NCBI RefSeq assembly: GCF_039555335.1 | Contig: NC_092635.1 | Location: 65,933,558-65,997,557, forward strand | Source: Amphiura filiformis | Taxonomy: Eukaryota; Echinodermata; Ophiuroidea; Amphilepidida; Amphiuridae | DNA length: 64,000 bases | Direction: 5' to 3' | Part shown: piece after piece, positions 40,764-53,800 of the stretch | Position numbering within the stretch: position 1 is the first letter of the stretch | Layout of the letters: every line of letters starts with the position of its first letter | The notes under the pieces: generated by a model | Seen by the model: only the letters and a program-made list of their open reading frames with translations | The model's database searches: none | What the model was told of the DNA's origin: nothing | Translations under genes and position numbers: made by a program

Positions 40764-41410
40764 TTTTTGCTTTTATATCAGTTCCATTATTGCCAACTTT
40801 AGCCTAATTGGACCAAATCTCTTTTCAAAATACCAAGATATTTTTTACTGAAATTTATAAAAAAAATAATCCTTTTTAATCACAACTTGCATATTGCCTT
40901 TCAAGAAATTGAACAGACTAAAATAGAACGACTAAAAATCAGTTTAACAGCACAAAATAATGCCTAGTGCAAAACTGTAGTTACACGAGTGTGAACTGTT
41001 CCGTCACATAAGATGCAAGTTGCGTAATCCCACATAACATGAATCAACTAAATAACAAGCAATTTGGTGGGACGCACATATGTCATACGAGGAGGTGATG
41101 AATTGAATAAATAATGAATTAAAGCCATGTGAATATCTTACTTTTGAATTTTTGATATTATCCCTCACTGCCTCATTTACAAGTGTTGGGTCACATCAAG
41201 GTTGCTCAGTAACTTGTTTAGCTTTACACACCCACATATCCCACCTTTGTTTCTTATCTGAGGGACATTTGATTTTTTAGGGATCTCCCATCAAAAATAA
41301 TTCTGCAATAAACCATTCGGAACGGTATAACAATTGAAATGACAGTAATGTTATAGAATTCCAAGATGACAGAGATATGCATCTCTAGATTGATTCCACA
41401 ACCAGACATA

Positions 41411-41790
41411 TAATTAAAGACAGAGATAAGAAGAATTTATCGCGTCTGACGTCATCTGTCAATCAAATTCGAGCACGGTTTGTTTACAAGTGTCGTGATG
41501 ATGACTTGCTGAACGCGGCACCTTGTTGTTAATTTTGCACCATTAAACATGCAAACCATCTCTAAAGTTAGGTCTTTATAGTAGGAAACTTTCTTAACCG
41601 AAGGCACCATGTCCAGTATTGTCCACAATGCCTAGAAAAGCTGCTTTTTGCCTTGTAAAAGTACGTAATTTTTTGCCATTTGCTGCTATTCCTTTCTCCG
41701 ATCAGCACCAGATAGATCGGTCTTCCTTTTACGCGCTGATTAACCGCTGATCAAGACGCGATAAATTCTTTTTATCCCTGTCTTTAATTA
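41411..41790. mobile_element. TIR MITE, ends TAATTAAAGACAGRGATAA
   Basis: TAATTAAAGACAGAGATAAG and AAGAATTTATCGCGTCTGAC at the left; GACGCGATAAATTCTTTTTA and TCCCTGTCTTTAATTA at the right. 380 bp, intergenic. Confidence 0.9.
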
Positions 41791-42135
41791 TAGCTACTAC
41801 CTGTTTTATTGAATTATCATATGAAATTTCCTTTGGAGAACAGAATTTTATTTAAATGATGATGACTCTGTCCCTCTACAGCCTCCTCTTAAGAACCAGT
41901 GCATTACATACATGCATATAAGTAAAATTCATGGAGATCACGATTAGAGGGCACTATATAACCTTGTTTTAAAGCATTTAACGGCCTATTTTTTTAATTT
42001 CTATGTAGTGTGCAGATTTCAGGTGTAACTGCTATATTTCTTGAGAGGGGCTATGGTAGCCCAAACATAAAATATCCTACACAGCAGTGTGTTAGCTAGC
42101 CACCCGTCCACCTGTCACTTTGGACAGGCAGTTTG

Positions 42136-42530
42136 CGTCTGAGACCAGAGGATGTTTAAAGACATTCCCACAACCCAATGGGGTTTCTGACCTTGGCATG
42201 TCTGGCTTTTGTACACATGTGGAACATTTGACCATACCTTGCATTGGGATTGTGTGCAACTATCTGGTGATTTCATCCTATTATTTAACATTCAAAACAT
42301 TGAGACTTATGAATAAAATTAATGCAGTGTGACAATATGAATGTTTCCTGTAAGAAAATCAAATTTCAGTCATAAGTCTGAACTATTAGCTTGTTGGCTG
42401 CAGTTGTAAAATTACCATTTTGTGTGTGTGGCAATGGGGACTTTGCCTTTAAAATTAGGTTATATTGATCAAATTTCCCAATCATAGTGCATTGTAGGAA
42501 TGCCTTTAAGCCTCCTCTGGTCTGTGACAT
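42136..42530. repeat. Possible inverted-repeat element, ends TCTGAGACCAGAGGATG
   Basis: CTGAGACCAGAGGATGTTTAAAGACATTCCC and GGAATGCCTTTAAGCCTCCTCTGGTCTGTGA are inverse with mismatches, and an inner CATTGGGATTG/CAATCATAGTGCATTG is weaker. Intergenic. Confidence 0.5.
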
Positions 42531-42567
42531 TATGCTAAATTCTAACAAGGCGGTTCTCGAACCACGA

Positions 42568-43481
42568 GTCTCGCCTGCTTTCGCAACCGCCTGCTTTTGT
42601 GATTACTTTTGGTAGAGGTAAATGAATTTGGCGGTTATCGGCTAGGCACGATTATCTGGCTGATGGTGACTGTGCCCACCAAGTTTCATGCCCATGCAAC
42701 AGTTTTTACTAATTTGACCCCTGGTGACCCTGAAGTGACCTTCCAAAACTTTGGCTCTAAATGTTGACTGTATCCACTAAGTTTCATACCCACACAACAG
42801 TTTTTACTAATTTGACCTCAGATGACCCCTGGTGGCCCTCGAAATGATCTTCCAAAATTTGGCTTTAAATGTTGACTGTACCCACCAAGTTTCATGTCCA
42901 TCGACAGTTTTTACTAATTTGACCTCAGATGACCCCTGGTGACCTCGAAATGACCTTCCAAAAATTTGGCTTTAAATGTTGACTGTACCCACTAAGTTTC
43001 ATGCACATCAATAGTTGTTACTAATTTGACCTCAGATGACCCCTGGTGACCCCGAAATGACCTTCCAAAAATTTGGCTTTAAATGTTGACTGTACCCACC
43101 AAGTTTCATGCCCATCCGACAGTTTTTACTAATTTGACCTCAGATGACCCCTGGTGACCTTGAAATGACCTTCAAAAAATTTGGCTTGAAATGTTGACTG
43201 TACCTACCAAGTTTCATGCCCATACGACAGTTTTTACTAATTTGACCTCAGATGACCTCTAGAGGTCCTCAGTGACCTTGACCCACTAACCAATACAAAC
43301 CGGTTTTGTCTCGGGTCAAGATGCACCCACCCACCAAGTTTGAGAAATGTGCGACTCCTAGTCTCCGAGAAAATAGGCGAAAACCAAAACTTTAATCAAA
43401 TTTGTCACACACGCACACACACACCCCCACCCCTACATACGGAAAAGTGATTATATAGTCTCCTGCCTTATCAGGCGAGAC
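42568..43481. mobile_element. Element with GTCTCGCCTG ends enclosing the 107-bp satellite
   Basis: GTCTCGCCTG at 42568-42577 and CAGGCGAGAC at 43472-43481 bracket a satellite block (42665-43285) of about six units, the reverse complement of the array at 1-1010 (TTTGACCTCAGATGACCCC, AAATGTTGACTGTACCC, AAGTTTCATGCCCAT). Confidence 0.7.
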
Positions 43482-43701
43482 AAAAATAATGCTTGAATAT
43501 GTTCTGTGAACTCAAAACAAATGAATAAAGGCTATAGCAATATAAAGCTATTAGAACTGATTGACCCCCCCCAAAAAAAAAAGAAAAGGTGCAGAGGTCT
43601 GGTTTATATTTTCATGGTCAAATTTTGGACAAGCAGTTTTTGTGTAAATGATGAGTACTTGTCAGATTCTAGTTATGAGACCTTGCTACAGTCATTCTAG
43701 T

Positions 43702-43828
43702 CTGAAGTACAAAGTACATGGACATACACATTGTGACGACTTTGAAGGTACGCATACCTGCAGCAGAGACGCAGCACTGCGCACTGTTTATGCGCTGTAT
43801 ACGAGCACATTTTCACTTTGTACTTCAG
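43702..43828. mobile_element. 127-bp MITE, ends CTGAAGTACAAAGT
   Basis: CTGAAGTACAAAGT at the left and ACTTTGTACTTCAG at the right, a perfect 14-base TIR; centre GCGCACTG/GCAGAGACGCAGC. Intergenic. Confidence 0.8.
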
Positions 43829-44089
43829 AGGGGACAAACTGTATACCATAGTGGTTAGGAAACAGGTGGTCGAGTCAAGACAAAGTACTGAATTTGACCC
43901 TAATTAGCACCCTTGCCGTACTTACAGTTACACCTGTTCAAGTGCCCCTTTTCAGTGTGCTTTTTGATTGGGTCAAAAATCTAAATGAAACCGCAGGAAG
44001 ACTATTTTATTTGGGCATCTGGTAACAATGCCTCCAACATATATATACAGCTTTCTATTCCTATACACTGAACTGCAACATTATATCTA

Positions 44090-44325
44090 GTTTGACTCCC
44101 TCGCCTTGCCCCACTGCGTTCCCGAGTTCAAAGCCCTGGCCGTCAGTGGACAATATTGGCCCAGTGAAAATTATATTTGGCGCACAAAACATTGCAATGC
44201 TGTATTGCAATTAGTCAATTTGAGGTATTCTTCCGTAACGCGGAAGTGAAATTACAGCACTTTGAATCCTCTAGAAAATGCGCTATATAAATTCAAAATT
44301 TATTTATATTTATTTATTTTATAAG
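44090..44325 (+). mobile_element. SINE with TATATAA tail 3' of METAP1
   Basis: GCGTTCCCGAGTTCAAAGCCC resembles a polymerase III B box; the 3' end has AATGCGCTATATAAATTC and an A/T-rich tail. Lies 386 bases beyond the METAP1 stop and could overlap its 3' UTR. Confidence 0.55.
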
Positions 44326-44710
44326 TCAAGCTGGATATTCAGTACTTTGAGTAACATCAACAAAATGCCTCTTAGCCCAGTGTATCAAAAGTCAACAAAA
44401 ATTGCATATTCTTGCACATTATCGTCAACAGAAAATATGCCTATACTATACTAGAAATTTCAATTGAACGAACACAGCTGTCAACAGCATGATAATTCTC
44501 TGCTTAGGCTGTGTGATCAACGCCCTTGTGTGCGTAACACGGAAGTGAATCCAACCATGCCAACTCACTCATGATTGGTTAGTATTTTCATTATTGTATC
44601 CATGGTCGTGCATCCGCGTTGTACTTTGAAAAACGCGACATACGATCACTGTCAGATCGCGTACAGCTTTTGGCAGCTATGTTCATTCAATTGGAATTTT
44701 TACAGTAGTG

Positions 44711-44877
44711 CTACATGTGGTCTAAAAAGTGTGGTTGTCCTTTTTGTTCCCTTCGTATCGTTAGGATGTCACAGCCAGTCTCTGTTACTAGTAGAGTGTG
44801 TTCAAATTGAGCCGATCTCTTGCCATCTTCCGTTACCGCAGTCCAGTTGTCAGGCCATGTCTCGTCCCTCCATGTGC
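44711..44877 (-). CDS. METAP1: METAP1 exon 10: last coding exon
   Basis: 167 bases, phase 1 to stop TAG at 44711-44713. [20 protein letters not shown] and [17 protein letters not shown] (last metal-ligand Glu in FEHT), ending PHFLDHM where vertebrates end PHFMSQF. Acceptor ACTGTAG. A clear poly(A) site was not assigned; TTTATT runs (AATAAA on minus) at 44296-44320 sit inside a SINE tail. Confidence 0.95.
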
Positions 44878-47800
44878 CTACAGTACACACACAAAAGTAG
44901 TAGATTGTAAGTTTTAGTTCTAAATATGTTTAACAACTGTGACTGCTCCAACAAATACATCGCCAGGGTGCATTAGATACTGTCCACTGAACATGATAAT
45001 AGACAACATACAAAATTCTGGAGAAAATATTGATTTTTGAAGACCAAATCAAGAAGCAGCCTTTACATGTTTGGTAGGCTTTTAAAGCTTATGCAATAAG
45101 AAAATCGAATCAGGCATATCTTGTTTTAATCGCTGCCGTAGTGCACTAGTAATCATTGGTTACTGGTTCAAGCCTGGGCTCATCATACACCTGCTCTGAA
45201 TAATGGTATGCCATAGGCTTTGTGTTGTGATCATTTCGATCACTGGTTCGTCCCAAAGACAGAGTGAATTTTGTCAGCTTTATGCCCATTTTATGAGAGC
45301 AGGTCACAATAAATGCCAGACTCATCTCAAGTGAAGACACTTTATATTACCCCCAAGTCAAATGGTATAGGATATAGAGAACATATCTAAACCATGTGAC
45401 TTGGGGATGATTTGAATTGATATCCCACTTGACATAAGTCTGGTATATATTCCTAGCTATAAATTATAAAAAGAGACACATGTAGCACCCGACAAGTTCA
45501 TCCTTTTGATATGGATGTACATACGAGGGGTATCCAAAAGTTTTTGACATCACTAAGAAGTGAAAGAGCTATACCGATGAAATTTTGTCAGTGTAATCAC
45601 TGGTCCTTATGTACATTATGGTCCAAAAATGGGCTCATAAGTATGTTTACTTTTTTACAGGTGGCGCTAGATGGGCAGTAGGTGCATAACCTGCAAGATG
45701 GTGAAAATTGAGGCACGCAGCGTGATTAAGTTCCTGCATTTGAAGGGTTAGGCCTACAATGCTCAGAAAATCTATGATGAAATGAAAGCAATCTGCGGTG
45801 ATGATTGCCCATCATATGGCACTATTGCTTTTTGAAAAAGGAATTTCCAAACTGGCCTCATGTCCCTCACAGATGAGCCAAGAAGTTGACGTCCATCACT
45901 TATGGATGATGCGGCCACAGTGAAAAAAACTCAAGAAAGTGGAGGATCTTATCATGAAAAGGTTATGCGCCTACTTCCGATCTAGCGCCACCTGTGAAGA
46001 AAGTAAACATACTTATGAGACCATTTTTGGACCATAATGTACATAAGGACCAGTGATTACACTGACGAATTTTCATCGGTATAGCTCTTTCACTTCTGGG
46101 TGATGTCAAAAACTGTTGGATACCCCCTTGTATGAACTAGCCACATAGCATTGTGTGATTGGGGTCATGTTACAACAAACAGCTCGACTGGTGCCATTCC
46201 ACTATGGCAGTAACTGTAGAGAGGGTATTACCGTACTGACGCGAGTATAGTCCCACCTTTGAGTAAATTCCCACCCCCAAATTTCAGAAAAATTTCAGGA
46301 ATTGTAACCAAATTTTTTTTGAAATCCGAGTATAATCCCCCCCCCCCAATTTTGATAAACGTTCACCTAAAAACGGGGTGGGACTATACTCAAGTCAGTA
46401 CGGTAATTTAAAATAATAATAATAATAATAATAATAATAATTTATTCTTATATAGCGCATTACATCAAAGACCACAAGGCGCTTTACAATTAAAAACACA
46501 AGTACGTAAAAAAAGAAAATGCCCACTGAATTATAAATATATATACATCATTAAGAAATAATAAAAAATGAAATAGGCACACAATGAACATTGCACAAAT
46601 CCCTGTTCCTACATGTCTTGGTACCATTTCTTGTAAAACATCGCAAATCTTATAAATTCATTGCTTACACCTTGCTTACCTTCAGATATCATTGGTTCAA
46701 TAGTAAAGGCATGCCCTGGCTTCATAATACCTACAGCCTTGTTCTCTGGAAAGGGCACAAAAAGAAAGCAGAGCATTTATATAAGAATATGGAGTAAGTT
46801 AATAAAGTAGAATTCAGTATATGAAAGCCAAGGTAATTATTATAGTAACTCAATTTTCAAAAATACCTTCTTTGGCCCCCATGGAGCAGACGGTGTCACA
46901 TATATGTGACCCTCAGCACAACTGAGCCCTGAAGTCGCCAATCATCATTTTTGAGATATTCAACCAAAATATTCTGCTTGAAATTAGCTTTAAAATGATG
47001 TATATCATGTCTATAGTACTTCACATTTAAGTAGTGAAAAATCAATAAAACAGTCAATAAATCCTTTGTTTCCTATTGTTTATTGTTAAGTTCGATGGAG
47101 CATATCTCAATAGTGGCACTGGCGACATCCGGGCTCAGTTGTGGAGGATGGTCACATATGTGATGCGATCAAGCAAAATGAGTCTGATGTCGATCAAAAT
47201 CAAAATTCAGTTATCAATTTTATTACATGAGCTTTATTTTGCTGTAATTAGACTTACAGTTCCAGAGATATGGCCATTTTAGTGTTGCTCAGAACAATCA
47301 AATACAAAGAAAGTTGAATACTTAATTTATTGGCTACCGTAAAACCCTGTCTACAAGCATATATAGTGTTTTTTATAAAAGCTTAATTAATTCGAAGCAA
47401 GCGTTAATATACCAATACAATAGATCAGTCTTAAAATAACACCTGTTTGTATATATGCTTGGATCCGTAATTTATTTGCTCAAACTCCATAATGGCGACT
47501 GGATTAATGTAGCTTTCATCAGAAGCACACTATATGCTTGTAGACAGGGTTTTACCCGGTATATTATCAAAGACAAACATACACGTTTCTGTGTTATAAC
47601 CCAACATCCGACTCATTTTGCTTGATCGCATCACATATGCGCACTGTCATGTTGTATTTCTACCCAGAACTCACATCTTGCGAGTTCTGGAAGTCATATT
47701 TTGTGAGTTTTTCATAAATGTCCCCCTTTTCGAAAATTTGACAAATTCGGAGCATTAAGTAGACACTTACTTGCATAGTGCGGTACACTTGGAGCAGTAT

Positions 47801-50800
47801 GGAAGAGCTTGTGTATACCATGACCACAATAGGTTCTGACCACTGAATAGCCATGGGCCTGGGCGTGTTTCTGGATTACGTTGCCTATCTCACGGTAACG
47901 CACACCTGGCTTCACTGCAACACAACAACAATAATGCACGGAGATACTGAATTGATTCTTTTTATTTTATAGAAATCAAGAGATAAATCAAATGAAGAGT
48001 TGACAAATTAATTTTTTGATATTCGTTAATACACCTACATTTTTGTATCGTATTTCGTCAAATAGTCGCCCCCCTCAAATAAACGCCTCCCCCAACCACT
48101 TTTTTCAACCAAGATGTTTCAAAAATGCCGATGTTTCCATGCTATCTTGTGTAGTAAGCTTACCAAGTTGCCCACATGGTCGATAATAGGGTCACTTTTT
48201 GGCGAAAATCTGGATTGGAAACTCGGAAGTGAACCAGAAGTCAGTGTTTCTAGTTCATAGTTTGTCATTTTAGCGTGAGTTTTAAGTTTACCTAATGATT
48301 TTACTAAGGGGAATTATTGTTCTAAAATTGACTTGAATAAACGCCCCCCCCCCCCTTGGGAAAATGTAACGCCCGGGGCGTTTATTTGACAAAATACGTT
48401 AGTCAAATAAATGAAAATAAAAATCCCTTTAAAAAGGGATGTGCTGGAACAAGGTCGTTCACAATGAGAAATATTATATTCTTTTTATAAAATGGTGCAA
48501 AAAGAAGTGCAAAGATAAGGGTGCTTCAAAACATTTTGGTGGAAAATATCTTCTATTTATTACCATATTATGGTACTTGAGACTTAATTGTCATATTTTG
48601 CCAGGGGGGATAGTCCATACAATCATCCCCCCAATGTTGACGCCTGTATGTGGGTTTCTGACCAAATTAACCTCATATTTGGCTATTTTAGCCCAAAAAG
48701 TGCAATTTTTTTCCGCGCTTCACACAAATCTATTCCACATTGGCACCATATTTGATCAATTTAGCTCACAGTTCAATATGTCAAAATTTTTCACGCGCAT
48801 TTGTACCATTAACTTTTTCTGTCGCTAAAAGTTGCTCGATTATATACTTCAAGAAATGTATCCAACCCCATCCCCCCAATGTCAAAAAGAAATCTACGCC
48901 ACTGTGAATTGTGCATTGCGCTTTATAAGCATGGTAAAATTATTAATATCATTATGAAGGTCTAATGGCTCCTTACTCAATATCAGTCAATATTATGTAC
49001 GTCAAGAGTCATAACAGTATTAGAAGAAGAAAGTAGACCGTAGGGTAAAAAACCTTTTAATACTCACCCAAATCTATGGCTTGTTGTAGACACTCATGTG
49101 TGACTCTGACAAGATTCTTGTATTGTTCATCTACCTCTCCAACAAAGAATGTTTCATTCAGGTCGCCATGGTAACCCCCGTGATACACGGTAATATCAAC
49201 TGAAAAGATTATCATAATGTGTGCCAATTTATTTTATTCAATGACTTGGAAAAATTCATTTAGACTTGGGAACCAGATAATAAACACATCAAAAGAAATA
49301 AGTTCCCCTCTGAAAATTTCGTCATAACATCGTTAAGTAAAACTTAATACCAATAAAACTTACTTAGAAATAATTATGATTGTTTACTAAGTGTTTTGTG
49401 AAAATGAAAGATGTCCATGAATTCATGGCTGAATGAACCCAAATTGAAGACAAAACTGCCCTTTCCAAAAGTCGCATAAAAGTAGGCCTATGCTTTTAAA
49501 ACTGCAAGGCGATTGGGACAAGGAATGGAACTGGCCATCTTACAACTCACTGTGCTGAACTCTGCACCAAGGGGATTTGCATGGCTGAATGCTCAAGAAT
49601 CGATACACATTACAGTAAATGTTCACTTGGTGAGGATTTTAAACTGCACTAAAACACATGGCAGTCAACCGGCCGGTCACAGATATAGGCCTTGGTTTCT
49701 TTTTTTGAGTGCATCTGACTTGGTCTATCCTCTGTTAAATTGTAGAAATTAAGTGGAGATAACCTTGTATTTATTTAATTTTGCAATGCTATTAATTTTC
49801 GAATGACAAATAATAAAGGTTTTCTGGTTGTAAAGGGTCCAATCTATCATTACCAGATTTCACTTTAGCGAAAATGAGTGAAGAAATGTGATTTTTGGAA
49901 CAAAACAGATTGCTCAATTTTTGGGTACAAAGTCGGGTAGTTTTTTTGTCTTAAAGAATACCCCAGCAGACAGATACTTCTGGTTTTTTCAGTGTACAAA
50001 CTTTACATCATTCCCTTCCAAAAGCCATGAAAATCATATCATATCAACGTTGTAAACGGTCAAATCCACGAAAATAGTCCAAAAACGCATATAAAATATT
50101 TTGTCAAAATTTGTCTGTGTGGAAGCCACGGAATCAATCAATATTGCTTTTGTAGTAGACAAGGACATAGAACCAATCGTGCGTGGAGTTTATACAGGCG
50201 CGTGAATTCAACCGATCGGATTGACTCGTGGTATTCGGAAAACTGTGTAATATCAGACCTGCTACAACAAAACATGCATAAAGTCGCAATGGCTTTATCA
50301 GACAAAAATCCAGTGTGATACTGCCCGACTTTGTCATGTTTATGAGGGTGCAGATTCCATAATATTCTATGGCGTAAAAAGCCGATCTAGTCGTAATTTT
50401 ATATACTTTTACTTCCATTTTTGTCCTAATGAAAACCGTTGAACACTTCTGATTTTGTTATTAACTGACAGATCAATGTTTTATGAGCAATTTATTTACC
50501 TATGGTTATTTTCTAGGGAAGGTTGTAAACGGTCAGGTCCACGGTTTATTTGGGCACAGTTCATGAAACCTTCAAATTTATCATATTATCTTAACGCAAT
50601 TATTTTCCAGAAATATTTTATGAATACCAGTTTTTTGCATGATAAGACAAGGACAAACCTACAAACATAATTTTGAGGCTTTTAAAACAACTGATGACTA
50701 CTCCACAACTATCAGAAAATGGTTTTAAGATGGGCCTTTACTTCGGCAAACTTCGGAAAAATCAGTGCGGTGACTGGGTTGAGAAATTGCGAGCATAGAA

Positions 50801-53800
50801 ACTGTGACCTCGTAATGCATAGATCGTGACCTGCCGTTTGACTGCATGGGGTTTTCCATTAGTAACAAGCCATGAATCAACTTTTGTGACAAGCATAGGC
50901 CTACTTTGTGACTTTTGAAAAGGGCAGTTTTTGCCTTCAATTTAGGCTCATTCAGCCCTGAAGTCATGGAAATCTCTCATTTTCACACAGCACTTAGTAA
51001 ACAGTCATATAATTTTTCAAAGTTAGTTTTATTGGTACAAAACGAAACCTTACAATGTTATGACGACATGTTCAGAGGGGGACTTATTTCTTTTGATGTG
51101 TTTATATACACCAGACTCAATGAAGTAACAATGACTTTCAATGTAAATAAACAGTTAATACATCTTTTATTCTTTTGATAACGTCCATTTGTAAAAGAAT
51201 GCTGTGCAGTAGCATATCAGGTGTGGGAGTAGGGTGACCCCAGGCAACTGCTACCAGACTTGTATTGTGGTAATCCATGCGTTCATCCAAAGTTTATACT
51301 TGCTGCATGTGTATTGTAATTAACTAGATATTTCTGTATTTTTTCACAATTAACTCTAGGTACCGGAATATAATAATAATATGAATATACAAACTTACCA
51401 TTAACAATATCTCCATTTTCTAACGGCCTTTTGTCTGGTATACCGTGGCATATTACTTCATTAACAGATCTGAACATGAGAAAGGAAATAATGATGTCAG
51501 AGTCTCAGCTAACACAAGTTCAGGATTTACAGTACACAGATATTTACAAGTTGATTGCCTTCTTCGTGGTCAAAGCTGAATTACTACACTTTTTACTGCC
51601 AACATTTCCATACAGACAGATGGTTTAAAAATGAAAAGCGCATCCAACCGAACCGCAATATCTCAAAGTGGCATTATTAGATTACACACAAATTGCGCCC
51701 TCAATTTTGATCAAAGTACAGTTTAGTTCTAAAAGGTAAAAAAAAATGTATGCAATCTGAAATAGTTAAGCTTAAGGGGGTACTACACCCTTGGCCACTT
51801 TTGTGCCTATTTTGCATTTTTCTCACAAATTATACGGCGTTAGTGACAAGTAAGATATGTATATTATAGGGGCAAGGACTACAACTATAGTCCACTGAAA
51901 ATTCAGCAACTCAAGGCAAGTAGTTATTGATTTATTGATCAAATATTGGGTTTTCCCTCATTTTTGACTGTAACTCCACAACTGTTATCTGTGTTGAAAT
52001 AAAATTTCCAGTGCAGTAGTTGTAGTCCTTGCCCCTATAATATACATATCTTACTTGTCATCAATGCTCTATAATTTTGAGAAAAATGCAAAAATAGGCA
52101 CAAAATTGGGCAGGTGTAATACTTATAATGTTCATATACTTTTTGTGAGTAATATATTAAACTAAGTCTATCAAAATAAGCCAATCTTGTCTCATTTTTT
52201 TAAAAATCTCTCAGAGCATCTTTAAAAGCAACAGTAATCAGCTTTACAGGAACTCCAAATACTTTCCTGTTAACTTTAACCCATTGTCTACATATAAGTT
52301 ACGACACACTTAATTAATACTACATGTACTTACGTGCAACATGACTTTGGGAATTTGTGATAATTAAGGGGCGACGGATAACAGTTCCTTTCTAAACAAG
52401 CCTTGTGCACAGCCTCATCTATCTCATCGGTGGTCACTCCTGCCTTGATCATGCCCGCCGCTATATCAATTACTTCACGACCATACTGAAAAATTAACCA
52501 AAATTAAAAGGAAATTACATTAATTAAGAGAAAACCACAATGCAGGTGTGCTGAACTCAATCAATTAGGTCCTAATCCTTATGACACTGATAAGACTACA
52601 ACAACAACAATAAGGATTAATCAAAAAAGAATCCTTAAATTAAAATTATGACCAATTCTTTGCTTGGCTCCATCCTGTGCTAGGCAGACCCTTGCATAAG
52701 CGAGTTCCAAACCCTTTCATTCTAATCTTGCCATCATTCCATTTCTTCGAAAAAATGACAACTTAAGTTTGTTTCGAATTACATGTATATGAGGTCGAAA
52801 ATTATTTGGCTTTTGTTACTGCGCACGTCAATAAAGTCCCAAATCACACTCGCGTAAATTCACATAAGCATGCGCCAGTCACGCGTTAGGCAGCACAACT
52901 AGCATAAGCATTGCACCCAACTGCGTGCACGCTATTATGAGTCTTAATTGTTCTGCCTTATATAAGCCGATTAAACTTTACATTTATTAAGCCTTGATCT
53001 TTTTGCGGGGGGATTTGTGAAAAGTATGGCCTGCCGTAATCGCAAGCTACAAATAATCTCTGGGGGAAATGCGATGTGCACCCCTAAAAAGACCAATACT
53101 GTATTTAACCTAATTTCCACCCAAAGTGCTTAATATCACCTCGAAAGAGCGCTTATTATTTAATCTGTTATGAAAATAATACTGGGAATTTTGCATGTAA
53201 ACCAATGCTGCCATTCAATAGAAAGGATTAGGAACTGAGGAATAAATGTTGCCGTCAATCAAATCTGATGCCCAGATTTTTTTATGTGATTTTATGAGTT
53301 TTGACCCAATCTCATGTAAAAAATTTTTTTTTTAACAAATCGAAGTTAGAAAAGTTATAAGGAGGCACTAACTAGGGAAGGGTGGTAATTAGGCTGTATA
53401 TATCGCACACCTATTCCCTATTCCAGAAAAATACAGCACTAATTATTTTGGATTAATAAAATATTATCAAGTTCTGCCAAATGAATCATAGCTCAATCCT
53501 AATCCTTTAGTTAGTCCTAACTGGCAATAAAAGAAAAAAATCACTATTTTACTAATTTCTTGAAAAAAGAGCCAAAAACATGCATTTTCGGCATATTTTC
53601 TGACAATCGAGTCACAAAAATCAAAGACTTGGAACAAGTCTAAGCATTCAAAATCTTGAGTATATGCCAAAATTTTGCTATAATTTTCACTTTTTGTGTT
53701 TCTTTAATTAAATGATTGGTTATCAGAATAAAACAAGACTTTTCCAAAAATTAGACTGCATAAACTGAAATTAGTCTTGGTACAAGTCTTTGGGCTTGAT

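Noticed and set aside
48439..48828. 129-residue plus-strand ORF
   Set aside because: Lies in a dispersed repeat in an intron, composition is biased (F, I, K, H), and no motif is recognised.
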